From positions 1,798,001 through 1,862,000 of the forward strand of contig OZ017767.1 of NCBI GenBank assembly GCA_963969345.1: a stretch of 64,000 nt of DNA, given 5' to 3'. The notes beneath the pieces were generated by a model. That model had not been told where the DNA came from. It saw nothing but the letters and a program-made list of their open reading frames with translations, and searched no databases. The DNA comes from Turbatrix aceti. Taxonomy: Eukaryota; Nematoda; Chromadorea; Rhabditida; Panagrolaimidae. A program made the translations under genes and the position numbers. Position 1 is the stretch's first letter, and every line of letters begins with the position of its first letter. Of this stretch, positions 34,077 to 46,139 are shown piece after piece.

Positions 34077-35267
34077 GGTAAAAAAAATCTAACATTTTCA
34101 GCAAACCAGCACTTATTTTTGAAACTGGTATTAATTTTTGTGCAGCTGTGAAAATGGGAACTTCAGTGTAGGTAAAAAGTTTCATAGCATTTGCCTGCAA
34201 AAAACATGTTTGATTGTTCGATAAATACTAGCAAGTCGAATTCTCTGGCCACTGTTTTTAATACTTACTACTATTTTTGTTAGCGTTGGCTTAATAGAAG
34301 GATACTGTACTTTAGCTTCTAACACTATATTTATGTACAACTTTTAGAGACGACGAATGTCACTTACCGTTTACGACACCCCCTGAATTGCGTTAATATG
34401 TGGAATGTGCAAGAACATCTTATCAGCAGCAGCACGTATGAAAACCTCAATCATACTTCAAAAGCTTATCAAAAGCAAAGTGCAAAAAATGTTTATCTTT
34501 TGCTATTGGATTCGCCACGGAGAGAAATCAAGTCACGAGTCCAGGCGCCAGAATCTTTTATTTGAACAACGAACTATCCCTCCCCCAATCGAGCCCCGCA
34601 CTCGAGGGGCAATAGCGCAGAAGGCCTCCAGGACTTCTCGACTCCCCGACTCCGCTGTTTCTTGGAGACCTAAAGTTCGAAATCAAAAGGCATGTAGCTA
34701 CATCGACTGATGTCGACCAGACAAAACTCTCTATTGATTTTGATTTTTTAATTTCAACCTGGCACGGCTGCAATCGACGTTTTAAAACCAAAACTAGAAA
34801 TCACAGCAACTGTGCCAAAAATCAACATTTTTGTGCCGTCGATAGCTTGATTGATAGTTCAGGACTTCTCCTAATCATTGCAATAGATGCCATCACTAAC
34901 AGTTAAAAAATGCCATTGCGCGAAGCTGCCAAAGTCAACACACTTTCTGCGAATGAATGCATAATTATGCTTTTTTTTCGTTATTGTCGGCGAAGCACAT
35001 CCTGTGGGTTCTTAACAGGTTGACAGCTTGTTTCACTTCTTTTGGATTGTTTTGATAAAAAAAACAAAAAAAACGTGACAAAACGGGCCGGGCCGGATCG
35101 GACCGGGCTTTTAAAAAGGTTCTAGGCCCAAATTTTAGACTTTGAAAAATAAGATTTGCATCCCGTGCTACTGTATAACGGTCTGTTGTTTGCAGTTCAA
35201 ATCAGTTGTAGCATTTATTAGTGACCAAAAAAATGAACGACGTTGAAAATCGGCAGCAAATGGCAGT
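34077..35267. other. no gene seen
   Basis: Spacer between F5 and D3. A GC-rich patch at 34510-34690 and a GGGCCGG-type low-complexity stretch near 35085-35115 are visible. There is no supportable gene. Confidence 0.5.
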
Positions 35268-35928
35268 TTACTGTTGTCCCTTTAAGTTCCACTTTTCAAA
35301 TACTACAGAATGATCTTTTTTTTCGACTTTTTTGCTATTGTTTTTCAAATAGTCAAAAATCACTTCATCTGATACAAAATACCCGTCCTGGTATTCCCAA
35401 TTCTCGAATTTTCCATCGTTGATGCATAAGGAATCGTCAAATGTGTCTCGCTTGAATATCCATCGCCAGTGGTACTTATTCTTCCATACGCTTTTCATAG
35501 GATGAAATATAAAATCTCGATTTCCAATTTTATGTTTTGTCAGCCACATATCTCGAGCCCAGGACGGTTTTCCTTTGATCTTATGATGTATCAATATTTT
35601 GTCATTTATCAATCGTGAATTGTTATATCCCAGGTGAAACCAGGTGCACCCAATGAAATCAAAGTATTCGGCCTGGCTGTGATGTTGTTTTAAAAGATCA
35701 AAGCATGCAAATTTTTGAACAGGATCTTTGAAGCTGAGTTCCATAAACACTTGCTGCAAAAAGAACTGGGTAGGATTAGGGTTCGAACCCCCCCCCCCCC
35801 CCCCCCGCCCCCGACACCTCTGTCCCCGACTACCCCCGAAAATCTCGAGTTCGGCTTTTCTAAACTGCTAACCAAAATGTTTTTTATCAACCTACGTGAA
35901 GCATGCCATTGTCAAGACTATTTTGTGG
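35268..35928 (-). pseudogene. D3: 3' part of a DUF273 gene, truncated by the duplicated block
   Basis: The last exon, 35268-35753, is fully open and encodes VFMELSFKDPVQKFACFDLL, PSWARDMWLTKHKIGNRDFI and FENWEYQDGYFVSDE, clearly DUF273. The next exon upstream is present only as its last 34 bases or so (35895-35928, coding the NGMLH end) and is cut by the repeat block at 35929-36424. No exon for the DAD motif or membrane anchor follows beyond the block. The intron at 35754-35894 contains a long C run (about 35790-35806). As assembled the gene cannot make an enzyme. The break may also be an assembly effect, because the other copy of the block ends at a gap. Confidence 0.8.
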
Positions 35929-36424
35929 CTCCACAAGCGGTTTTTTGCGGCCTAGAGGCAACACCCGTTAGTTGCAAATATCTTTATCGTGGCACATATT
36001 TTATATTTTGACATATTAAAACGGTAACGCGTTATAACATATGCATTTACCGTTATGCATTTACCGTTATAACGGTAAATGCATATGTACCCTTACCGAT
36101 TCAGCCTTATCAAAAGAATTATTTTTCAATTTTTTGATGTTTATCATGAACTACATATTTATATAAAGTTGTATACAATCTGGAAGCGCTCGACGAGTAA
36201 ACAAGGATCCAAATATGCACATTACAACTGTGCTGTGTATGTATCTACAAACACTGATAAGCGCGTAAAAAAGGAGAAGGAGATTCAACCATTTCTTCAA
36301 CAAACATACAACTGGTAGTGCAGTTACCTGGCGTGTAAATGTTGATAGTGTGTGATAGCTTTGTTGAGCGAGTGAATGACTCCGATGAGATTACCGTTTA
36401 GCAAAAGCGCTTTACTTTATCTCA
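35929..36424. repeat. duplicated block, copy 2
   Basis: Essentially identical to 24319-24814. Here its right side continues into ATCTGTAAATG, which shows what may lie beyond the gap at 24815. It interrupts D3. It has no inverted termini or target duplication that I can see, so the transposition mechanism, if any, is unclear. Confidence 0.85.
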
Positions 36425-36470
36425 TCTGTAAATGTTTGTTATTGTTTGTAATATATTTATTGTTTTAACA

Positions 36471-37262
36471 GAACTCTTTCGATTTATCAGTCTCTTACCG
36501 CCAATTATACAATAAGATCAATCTAAGTTTAGGGTCCCATTATATCAATATATTGACCCAGTACAGTTTATATATTTTGACTGCACAAATCCAAATACCC
36601 CCAGAACGGAGAAATGTTGATAACTTTTAGGCCCGCACGTTATAATGAATCCCACTTGGCGCTAAAAGTCACATTCCTTCAAATCTACGACTTCTACGCG
36701 CAGGCAATCAGAAAAATGCCATTATCGTTGAACGCTTCTTTCACCGGCCGGTACAACCTTTGCGTCTACACCAGAAGAGGTAATTTCATAAAGGGACACT
36801 ACCAACTGGAATCAAGGAAAGAGTTTACTGAGATGGCTACAAACTACGCTTTGGAGAAAGAGCAGGTACATTTGCGACAACACCTTTGGAGAAAGAGCGG
36901 GTATATTTGTTTTTTATGGGCCAAAAAATACGAAAATCGATCTTATTCTTCTTGGGACCGACACCAAATTTTTACAGTCGCTTAAGTTTAACCAAACAGC
37001 AATAAGTTCGCTGACTGTTGCCTCTCCTTCAAACACATCCGCGACAACAGACCTGTGTTTTGGCATTCACTACTGCGACGCCATGGTGGCGACTTCGTCC
37101 GGGAGTACGTACTCTTGGTTTATGGCGTTCTTACTTAAATCTAGAGTCACCGTATATTGCAACGCGAATATTAGCTGTGTTCTTTACAGAACGGAATGCT
37201 CATGATTTTTGAGTTTCTGCCTCCAGAATGGGTAAGAATGCTATACAATCCAGATAATCGCA
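36471..37262 (+). pseudogene. H1: decayed GT11 (alpha-1,2-fucosyltransferase-like) gene
   Basis: Coding stretches: an open segment 36471-36620; 36631-36865, encoding FLQIYDFYAQAIRKM and LCVYTRRGNFI (the family's H-x-R-R-x-D site, here with Tyr and Asn) and ESRKEFTEMA; and about 36945-37262, encoding DLCFGIHYCDAM and SSGSTYSWFMAFLL. Compared with H2/H3, the acceptor before the last exon is lost (TTTAG replaced), a GGAGAAAGAGC unit is duplicated, and two small indels shift the frame after VYCNANIS. It ends after NPDNRS, where H3 continues for about 27 codons. GT11 enzymes add fucose in alpha-1,2 linkage; this copy is very probably dead. Confidence 0.75.
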
Positions 37263-37526
37263 GCATCTTACTGTTGTTTAATGTTTATATCTATGTTATA
37301 TAATAATTATGTGGGTTCATCAAATAAACACAAATGCATTTTTTGCTGCGTAAATTAGACGCACGCGCTGTACAAATGTTTTCAAATTTTAATGTATATG
37401 AAAATCAACGCGTTGTTCTGCGACGCAATAGTGGCAAATTTGCAAAAATTTATAACTTTGACGGTCTGTAATAAAATTTAAGGCGCAATAGTTCAATCAA
37501 ATAAAATATTTGGTCATTTTCAACTG

Positions 37527-38769
37527 CTAGTTTATTTTTCCTATCGATACCGTTTTTGTTGCATTTGAGATAAATCGCGTTCCAAAGTCATGCTTGCAGT
37601 TTGCTTCAGTTCCCCACCATCGATGGATATTGGTAGATGTCCGGTTTACTGCCGGCCTTCTGCCTTCCAAAGTATTCCATGCCAGTTGACACAGTCTACA
37701 CGGCAGCTCATCCAGCAACGGACGCCATGCTTCTTTCGGTGAGTATTTTTTAGTCCAGGTAAAGTATTCAGCGTATGCGGTGTGATTGGACATGAGATAG
37801 CGAAGATGGGCCGCGAGTGCGTCAATGGACGGAAAATCGTTGACTGCAATAAAGTAGGGATGAAGCTCGGAAAGCACTGTACCACGGAAAACGGAGCGGT
37901 CCAGCACGATTGGCACGATGAGTTGTTTCATGCGCCAAAATTTTTCTGTCACGTATTCGTTACACACGGAGTTTTCGAACGCCAGGTAGAAGTAGTGATT
38001 TTCTGAAAATCAGTCTGCGTGTATACATACATTTAGTATTCAGGTTAGAACTTACTTATCTCGTCAAATTCACATTTGTTATGAGGACAGTTGTGGTGAT
38101 TGCACGCGCCATACTGGGTGACGTTTAGCTTCTCATTAAGTGTTTTAACTATCACTTCGCGCTTTGAATCTGTCGAGCAGTGGGAGACCAATATGAGTGC
38201 TGGCTTGGACTTTTTAGCGATGGCTGCCGTCACATCGGTCTCAGAGTAGCTATCATTCCTGTTCCAAGGCAAAAAAGTGTCGTAGAGATGAAATATTGTG
38301 CTATTTTCACGGTAGGACATCGTGAAGTCAAAGAAATTGGCTGGCAAAGAGCGGAAAAGCGGTCGGTGAGGCGGGGGTTCGTGATTAAAGAAAACACGAT
38401 AGGCAGTTGTGTTGACCAATTCTTTTTGAAGATTTCCAAGCTTTTGGACGCCCATATGAAACACGATTAGCGTGGCGTCGTACTTCTGACTATAACTATG
38501 TTGTCGATAGGTATCGGCTGGAGACTGGGAATCCTAACCTGACATTGTTTGTGTAAACGCATGCCACGGGGCATCTGTTGACGTATAGCGTTCTTTCTTT
38601 TGTAAACAAATACGATCCGGCAAATATATTCCAAGAAAGAAGCAGCGGGAGCTTTGGTGTCTGCTGGACAAAGATATCTGTCGACACCTGATTGTCTGCG
38701 TTATAGAACGACACGCTGAAGAAAAATATGAACACGGCAACTAACACTGAAGAGATTTGTCGAAGCAAA
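37527..38769 (-). CDS. G1: GT10 fucosyltransferase (alpha-1,3-type)
   Basis: Exons 38539-38769, 38056-38489, 37527-38002. The first visible exon encodes a membrane anchor (ISSVLVAVFIFFFSVSFY) and stem, and begins at an acceptor, so a further 5' exon with the start codon is missing from my model. Exon 2 has FRSLPANFFDFTMSYRENS and the cysteine-rich end CNHHNCPHNKCEFDEI. Exon 3 has FYLAFENSVCNEYVTEKFWR, the GT10 signature, and a C-terminal CRLCQLAW block. Family role: transfer of fucose from GDP-fucose to GlcNAc or a related acceptor in the Golgi. Exon junction phases agree with G2 and G3. It is somewhat diverged from them and lies apart (about 17 kb), in the opposite orientation. Confidence 0.85.
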
Positions 38770-39120
38770 CTGAGTATACATATAAATTATAATAACAATT
38801 AAAACTTGCTTTCAGTAAACAGAATAAACGTCAGGGTTATCCAATCCTTTATTCGCCATGTGTCGCAGTAAATAAGTCTTCTCATCCTAGAATTCAGATG
38901 ACAAACTTTGTTTTTTTTGTATTAAGATCAAATTTAATTGCAAGCGTCAAATAATTTGTACAACCTCCGTTAGCAATCTCGGATGCTTACTCCGCTTCCT
39001 CTGTCATGTCACTTATCAATAAAAATAAGCGGCTATTGATAACAGTTTTGATTAAGCAATTCCAATGTACTCTTGGTTTTGACGCGAAAACGATTTTTTC
39101 AATACGAATTTATTATTTAC

Positions 39121-39562
39121 TTAAAAATCTGAACTTCGTACAAATTCTGTCAAATTATTTGCATATCCATAACTATGGACGTTCTTATGTGAATCAACGT
39201 ATCCAATTAAGTTGAGTGCAGCCTGGTCAAATCGATGACAACCCGAATATTTTTCTGGTTCAGAAAATATTTTTTTGAGATTACATCCATTAGACGTTGC
39301 GTGGGGTGGCGCCATACAATTGGGTTCTAACGCACATTTGAAAGTACGCATGACCGTACGCCAGCCTTGAGGGGTGCCGAAGAAGAGGCCGCACGTCGCA
39401 GGAAACTGTGAAACGGTTTTCATCTAAAACGTAACTAGCATTTTGTGTCAAAACTTTTACAAAATGACATACTGTTTCTGGTTCAACTTCTGGAAAGAAC
39501 TTGTACATTCTAGCATCCACAGTGGTAAACATATTGTGAAGGGGTTCGCCAATGAATGCCAT
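39121..39562 (-). pseudogene. F6: truncated DUF1647-like gene
   Basis: Only the last exon (39121-39423) and about 90 bases of the preceding exon (from 39473) remain. The last exon gives a protein identical to that of F7 (FGTPQGWRTVMRTFKCALEPNC, CHRFDQAALNLIGYVDS). The anchor, stem, FYVY and DAS motifs are gone, removed by the deletion that separates the two segment copies. It is a dead copy of F7. Confidence 0.9.
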
Positions 39563-39889
39563 ATATATTTTTTTTTATTAAAAATTTTTTTAATTAAAAT
39601 TGTGGTATTCGATTACGTTCACTGTGCTAACGTGCAACGTGCATATCACATGAGTACAGCAAACTGATCACAGTTATAAAAAGTGTAAGTTATCAATTTC
39701 TCTGTACTATACTGTAACCAACATCCTGTGTCTAAAACATAGTACAGAAAAATGATAAAGTTTGTCATGTACATAACAGACTTTTAAGATTTTTATCATA
39801 AAAAACATACGACAATTTTATTAATGTTTTTTTGTAAACAAATAATTACATGTTTGTAGTATTGGTGGCTGAAACAAAATGTAAAGCTT

Positions 39890-40505
39890 GAAACTTGAAA
39901 AAACGTGAACAAACGAACTTTCCTATGGTATGGGAAACCACGTTTTGTAGAAAGAGCAAGTATATTTGCGTTCTGTTATTCGTTTGCTTGAACTGTTCGT
40001 TTTTTATATTTAGGCAAAAAAGGGACAGAAAATTGATCTTGTTCTTCTTGGGACCGACACCAAATTTTTACAGTCGCTTAAGTTTAACCAAACAGCAATA
40101 AGTTCGCTGACTGTTGCCTCTCCTTCAAACACATCCGCGACAACAGACCTGTGTTTTGGCATTCACTACTGCGACGCCATGGTGGCGACTTCGTCCGGGA
40201 GTACGTACTCTTGGTTTATGGCGTTCTTACTTAAATCTAGAGGCACCGTATTATTATTTCACCATTACTCAGTGGTTAGTTATCATTAGACCAGATGTTA
40301 GGAGGGAGGCACCGTATATTGCAACGCAAATATTAGCAAAGCATTCTTTACAGAAAGGCATTCCCATGATTTAGAATTTCTGCCTTCGGAATGGGTAAGA
40401 CTGCTACACAATCCAGATAATCGCAGCATTGAACAAACAACAAAGTGGTGGTATCAACGAGTCGGTTACACCCGTAATCAAGATAATTCATTTACGCTTA
40501 ATTAA
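39890..40505 (+). pseudogene. H2: 5'-truncated GT11 gene with a retro-insertion
   Basis: The copy holds a short piece ending in a GT donor (about 39960), an intron ending TATATTTAG (about 40014), and the last exon with DLVLLGTDTKFLQ, CFGIHYCDAMVATSSGSTYSWF. The frame is broken at 40251 by a 57-bp insertion. The exon with the R-R-x-D site is absent. After the insertion it continues with NISKAFFTER and ends NSFTLN. It is nearly identical to H3, so the insertion is younger than the duplication, or at least is not shared by the two copies. Confidence 0.82.
40251..40307 (-). mobile_element. 57-bp 3'-end retro-insertion with 9-bp target duplication
   Basis: Reverse-oriented copy of the last bases of the RTE-like element (complement of CCTCCTAACATCTGGTC ... 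GTGAAATAATAA), flanked by GGCACCGTA at 40242-40250 and 40308-40316. H3 at the same site has a single GGCACCGTA and no insert. This is an extremely short 5'-truncated retro-insertion. Confidence 0.92.
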
Positions 40506-41307
40506 CGTTTTTCAATAAAAACAATTGCAATTTTTAGCTAATCCATGAATTTGACATTTTTTTCAGGCACAAAAATGCAAAGAATGAGTTTTTTAACTTT
40601 ATGAGCATCTGTGTTTCGCACGTTGCGTGATCGCTTAAAAAAGCTGAATACCGTTTTTGAAAATTCCATTTATTTACAAACTGAGATGAACATTTTAACA
40701 GTAAAAAATACACAACAAATTACCGTTATCTGTACTCGTGTTTTTTCAAAAAAACAGTAGTTTGATAAGTTTTTATTGCGCAGGTTGAGTGAGAGAGGGA
40801 TAGTTCGTGGCTACAGCGGAGTTGAGTGTTGAGAATAAGTGATTAACTATTCTCTTGTTTTTATTGCACAATTGTTTCTGTGTCCCGATACGTGTCTTAC
40901 TTATGTAAGTATGTAAGGCTTTTCGTGTTGGTGACGCCCGTGTATCTGAAACAAAGATAAGCGAATAAAATATTGTGCTGTTTTATGCTTTTTTTCCATC
41001 ATTCAGAAGTTTATCACTATTTGTATTACAGAAAACTTTCTTCTTTGTATGATACTATATATGTACTTTGGTATATTTGTATAGTATGCACTTTGGTAAA
41101 CTTTGGAATCTCACTAACATTAGTACTGATCATTGAAGTATTCTATAACTGTCGTGTTGCTATCAAGGTAAATGCATACTGAGAACAATGTTTTTTAAAC
41201 ATAAAAAAGATGACTACAAACTTCCGGAAAATGCTTGATTTTTATGCTAGTTGAAAAAATTGGAGCCAGAAAGTTTCACATCAATCGAATACATATGTAG
41301 ATGTTAA
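40506..41307. other. no gene seen
   Basis: 3' flank shared with 46687-47700 in the other segment copy. Nothing coding was recognised. Confidence 0.5.
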
Positions 41308-42526
41308 TTACAGCGGTATTGCAACATAAGCTTTTCGAAAGTTGTCAAACATTTTGTGAAGATTTTTTCTTTCCGGAAACACAAAGTTGATAAATGCTTT
41401 AATGGACGGCCATGTTTTGTTACTAAAGCAATCAGTTGGAAGATGCGAGTCATCCCAATCATTGAGCGAACGTGACTTGTACGTTTTTGGGTTGTACGGC
41501 CACCTTGCTCGATCAATTCGCTTTGCTTGGGATCCTGCTTTTGTTTTTGCACGTGTGTATGTTAAATTCGTTCTAAAAGTCTTATTATTATTTGATTTTG
41601 GAAGACAATAAACAGACTTTTCAAACCATAGTTTTAAATTATAACTCATCAATGCTTGATCTGCGAACCAAATTCGTGATCCAATCAGACCGCGTAATGT
41701 CTCGTCTTCGGGATGAAAAAAATTGTTTCCAAAGTACGAAATCATATCTGCTTCGATATCCCTCGATGTATAATTAGCTATCGTTATGTCTGAAAACGAT
41801 AAAACTGTTATTTTTCAACATACACATTTTTGAGACTTACTCATGACTTCCCTCCAAGTTCTAATGGACATTGTCATTGTAATCATGCTGAACATCTTAA
41901 TTTCATCGGATCCCTTCATTTCAGGAATCTTTGTTTTACCACAGCAATCAGGAGTATAACTGTGTATCTTGGATCCATTAGGAAGTACATGATGTTTCAA
42001 GTGGAACGGTACAAGGTCAGCGTCGCTGGTAATAAACACCGTTTTATCAGGATCCATGTAATTAGTAAAAGGCATGCCAGCAGCATACAGTCTGGCAACC
42101 TGACTTAAAGATGTCGGGGACACTTTTTCGTTTTGCAAAAAGAAAAATGTAGCGTTCATATTGGAGAGAAAGTTTAACGTTAGATTGGCTTTTGCATTGG
42201 ATCGAAAAGATTTTTCTGGTCCTGCACAAAATATTATACCTGGGACACCAAGCTTGTTCCACGCGGCGAGAACTATTGGCAAAGTAAAGAGGTATCGTGG
42301 GTTCGTGGTCGCCGTCAAAATGACATAATTACCGTATAGAAGGGTTTGATTTCTGTTCGTCGTGGTGAAAAATTCAGTACTTTTGTTCTGGTATTCTTGT
42401 CTAAAAAATACATTTATTCAGCTTCGTGTTAGCAATTGTGTATGTATTGGCTTACCGTATGAAACATAGAACGTAAATAACGACAACAATTGCGATTAGT
42501 TTACAGCACCATTGTGGCTTTAACAT
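41308..42526 (-). CDS. X2: DxD-type putative glycosyltransferase
   Basis: Three exons: 42456-42526, 41841-42400, 41308-41789, about 370 residues from ATG at 42526. The N-terminus is MLKPQWCCK followed by a membrane anchor (LIAIVVVIYVLCFI). The domain has TTNPRYLFTLPIVLAAWNKL, a DxD-type SDADLVPFHLKHH, PDCCGKTKIP, MISYFGNNFFHPED and ADQALMSYNLKLWF. A basic C-terminal region with SRSLNDWDDSHLP follows. The family is not one I can name with certainty. The order of hydrophobic, DxD, and late D-Q-A-L-M motifs is what GT-A glycosyltransferases show, so Golgi glycosyltransferase is an inference. It is the intact counterpart of X1. Its last 11 codons or so are repeated at 47697-47725 in the duplicated segment. 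Confidence 0.78.
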
Positions 42527-44503
42527 AATGCTCAAAAAGTTTAAATATTTATTATGCAATGAATATTTCAAAATCAAAATTTATTTTAAATAATTTTTTT
42601 ACCAAAATAAAAATTGTCGTGATCGTTTAATAAGCTGACAATCAGTGTCTCTAAAATCAGCATCCTATCAGGCCTTTCCAGCTACCTGTCCGGTCGCGTT
42701 TTATCGGTCGCTCCTCCCGTCTGCGTAATTTACGTTGGCCACAAAAAAATTCTAAAAAAAATTAAAACAAGGGTTTCTTCGGACGGCGGAATCAATAAAG
42801 TATGATACTAAAACTTTTTTTTTAATTTACCTTACCCATTGAATTTTTTTCGTTTTTTTACAAGTTCAAATGTTGTCAGTCTATGTTTTGAGCGGTATAA
42901 GGACCGTTCACCTTATGGCCTTTACACAGCATTCTAGGCGGTTGTATACGTGCGTCCGCCCCGAACTGCAAGTGTACATAACTGCGTATCCGCGCACGCT
43001 TTATTTTACAAAAAACGCAACATCATTTAAAAAAATTTTTGAGGTGATGTGTATATACCTGCACTACATTGCTGTTAACAATTGCCACATCTTAAGCCAT
43101 AAAATGTCAAAAATGATCAAAATTCAAGTGAATTATAGCGTGATAAAAATTGAAAATAACAAGTGAAAATGCAAGGCTTGTATCCACTTTTGGAAAAAAA
43201 GATTGACGTCACGGGATAGATAATTGATCAAAGAATCTGCCGGTTCATAAACAGAAACAAAGTTTTCGACAAATAAGGAAGAAATCCGGGAAAAAAGATT
43301 AGCGTGTGGTTAAGGATAGGGCGCTCTCGCCGACACAACTCCCTTCTGCGCTCTCTGGTCCATTTCTGCACAGTTGCGCAGTACATTTTGACCTTTCGTT
43401 GATCAAATTAGTTACAAAAAAAATTAATTTGATGTAGATTTCATAGAATTTTAGAATTTTTGTTGTTAGATTAGTAATTGGGATAATGTTTGAAATATCT
43501 TGATGGGTTTTGGAATTATTGGACGAATTGTGATCCAAATCGAGTATTTACAGTAGAAAAAAAACCACAGGTCTTCAAAATGACAGAAGAAAGTATGAAA
43601 TTTTGGTACAGATAAAAAACAAATTTTGCTTTCCTCTGACCATTTAAAAAGTTTCAAATATTCTTATATTCTAAAAAACAAATATTCGCACACCTATAGA
43701 TAATATATAAAAAAAATCTGAACATTTGACATCGATTTTTCTGCGATAAGCGTTCAGGCAACTTTGTTTTTTTGTCGTTTCGATGACTTTGCGTCGCTTT
43801 TTTGTTGTTTCGTCCATTTATCGTCGTATTTTTCTATTTTCGACGGTCCAATCCTAATCGGCAACGACAAGGTTTTCTGCCAGACTAACAGTCGACAACC
43901 AGCATCAACTTTGGTGAGTTTTTGAAGTGAAAGCACGATAATATCTGTCGCGCCTTGTGCTATGATCCTTCTTCCTATTTTTTTGATTTTCAGGCATAAA
44001 CCTGAAATCATTGGCTTCGAGTTGACAACATCAACGTCATCAGACAACATCATAAGTTCAAACAATTGGTTTCGGCACTATTGACGTCTTCAAAAGTACG
44101 ACTGACGACGACGACAAATATTTTTTATCTCATATATTATTTATTTGTTGTTTTTTTGTTTTTTACGTGTTTTTTTTGCTCACTTATGATAAATTTTGTT
44201 TTTTTACCGACAAACGACTGATGAGAGGGTAAGGGAATCGGATTATAAAGCTAACGCGAGCCGGCGATCCATCGTTTTTAAAACGCTTGCAAACACAGAT
44301 ATGCTTACAAACAGCCTAAAAATGCTTACAAACACAGTCCCATTGCCTACAAACGCTAGAAGTGTCTATGAAAGGCGCGCACTTGTACGCTTTTTCATCT
44401 TACTTGCAAAAAAAACGCGTTTGCTGTGTAGGGCTTTCCACCATAGGAACGTTCCGTATATGGGCCTTTCGCCATATGGAATACTCCCCATAGGAACGCT
44501 CAC
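42527..44503. other. no clear gene; one basic open frame at 43754-44065 (-)
   Basis: AT-rich spacer. The minus-strand frame 43754-44065 (103 codons, ending in a lysine-rich tail KQQKSDAKSSKRQKNK) is the only one with a protein-like composition. It has no motif, no splice context and no known relative that I can name. A low-complexity ACGACGAC stretch lies near 44097-44115. Confidence 0.35.
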
Positions 44504-44562
44504 CCAATGTACTCTTGGTTTTGACGCGAAAACGATTTTTTCAATACGAATTTATTATTTAC

Positions 44563-45777
44563 TTAAAAATCTGAACTTCGTACAAATTCTGTCAAATTAT
44601 TTGCATATCCATAACTATGGACGTTCTTATGTGAATCAACGTATCCAATTAAGTTGAGTGCAGCCTGGTCAAATCGATGACAACCCGAATATTTTTCTGG
44701 TTCAGAAAATATTTTTTTGAGATTACATCCATTAGACGTTGCGTGGGGTGGCGCCATACAATTGGGTTCTAACGCACATTTGAAAGTACGCATGACCGTA
44801 CGCCAGCCTTGAGGGGTGCCGAAGAAGAGGCCGCACGTCGCAGGAAACTGTGAAACGGTTTTCATCTAAAACGTAACTAGCATTTTGTGTCAAAACTTTT
44901 ACAAAATGACATACTGTTTCCGGTTCAACTTCTGGAAAGAACTTGTACATTCTAGCATCCACAGTGGTAAACATATTGTGAATGGGTTTGCCAATAAGTG
45001 CCATATCAACAGTTGAGGTGTTCAGAACGTGTTTTACAAAATCATCCCATGTGCTTTCATTTTCCGGATTTCTGAATCTGACTGAAGCATCTGCGTATAA
45101 AACGACAGGATGCAGTTTGAGGACTTCCATCGTTACAAGTATCTTGAATTTGTAACTATTTCTGAATCGTGCAAAACTTTCTGGCAGGTTTTTTACCAGT
45201 GTTGAGTATTTTCTGATAATTACGCCTTTACAAAAGTCTTTATACAATTTTGCCATTTCTGGCGTAATGTCATCTGCTATATAGACGTAGAACGGGATTT
45301 TCTTCAGTTCATTGTGCTGAAGTTTGCTTACACAAGAGTACCTGCAACGGTTGATGATTGTTATAACCCCAAGTTTAATAAAATATGATTTACAGAGATT
45401 CGGCCATGTGATTGCCTGATACGCAACTTGCGATTGCAGCATCTTTAAGAGAAAGGTTAGAACGATTAACGGTTTTCTTGTAGTGCGGCAGCGGTGAATA
45501 CGCTTCAAAAATAGCATCAATGTTGAACATTTTATTTTTTTCGGTGATGTTTGTTAGGTGTTGTTTATGAAGATTTACGGGCGTAACCCTAATTTCAACA
45601 TTCAGTGGAGCGGTCGGCATTGCAAACTTTTGAGAAGATATAAGTATGTGTAGCGTTATTAGAAGTATCCAGATTACACATATTCTAAATAAATATAATC
45701 AGCAGGCGTAAAAATCAATTAACTTACGCTTTCCAACTTATGTTTTGTAAAATTGTTGTCAAATATGGAAGCGTCAT
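44563..45777 (-). CDS. F7: DUF1647-like putative glycosyltransferase (second subfamily)
   Basis: Four exons: 45728-45777, 45394-45684, 44915-45341, 44563-44865, about 356 residues from ATG at 45777. The exon plan and length equal F3. The anchor is IWILLITLHILI. The stem includes MPTAPLNVEIR, followed by LSLKDAAIASCVSGNHMAES, FYVYIADD, YADASVRF, TSTVDMALIGKP, FFPEVEPET and CHRFDQAALNLIGYVDS. All splice sites are GT-AG and phases agree. It looks fully intact and is the parent-like copy of F6. Probable Golgi type II glycosyltransferase; donor and acceptor unknown. Confidence 0.87.
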
Positions 45778-46139
45778 GCTCAGTTTCAACCTGTAGAATA
45801 TTTATAAACAACACAAACAAATTCAGCAAATTTTTTTAAATTAAAATTGTGGTATTCGATTACGTTCACTGTGCTAACGTGCAACGTGCATGTCACATGA
45901 GTACAGCACACTGATCACAGTTATAAAAAGTGTAAGTTATCAATTTCTCTGTACTATACTGTAACCAACATCCTGTGTCTAAAACATAGTACAGAAAAAT
46001 GATAAAGTTTGTCATGTACATAACAGACTTTTAAGATTTTTATCATAAAAAACATACGACAATTTTATTAATGTTTTTTTGTAAACAAATAATTACATGT
46101 TTGTAGTATTGGTGGCTGAAACAAAATGTAAAGCTTGAA

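Larger units (their letters stand above)
39062..41340. repeat. segmental duplication, copy 1
   Basis: Near-identical to 44504-47725. It contains F6, H2 and the last codons of X2. Differences: about 830 bp present in copy 2 (45004-45835, the 5' part of F7) are deleted here at about 39563; a 57-bp insertion lies at 40251; and it lacks the retro-insertion found at 47284. Single-base differences are rare, so the event is recent. Confidence 0.92.

Noticed and set aside
35774..35790. GGTTCGAACC box resembling a tRNA B box
   Set aside because: It lies in an intron beside a C run, with no A box, cloverleaf or acceptor stem.
43754..44065. 103-codon basic open frame
   Set aside because: The composition is protein-like, but it has no motif, splice context or paralogue; mentioned only within the spacer entry.
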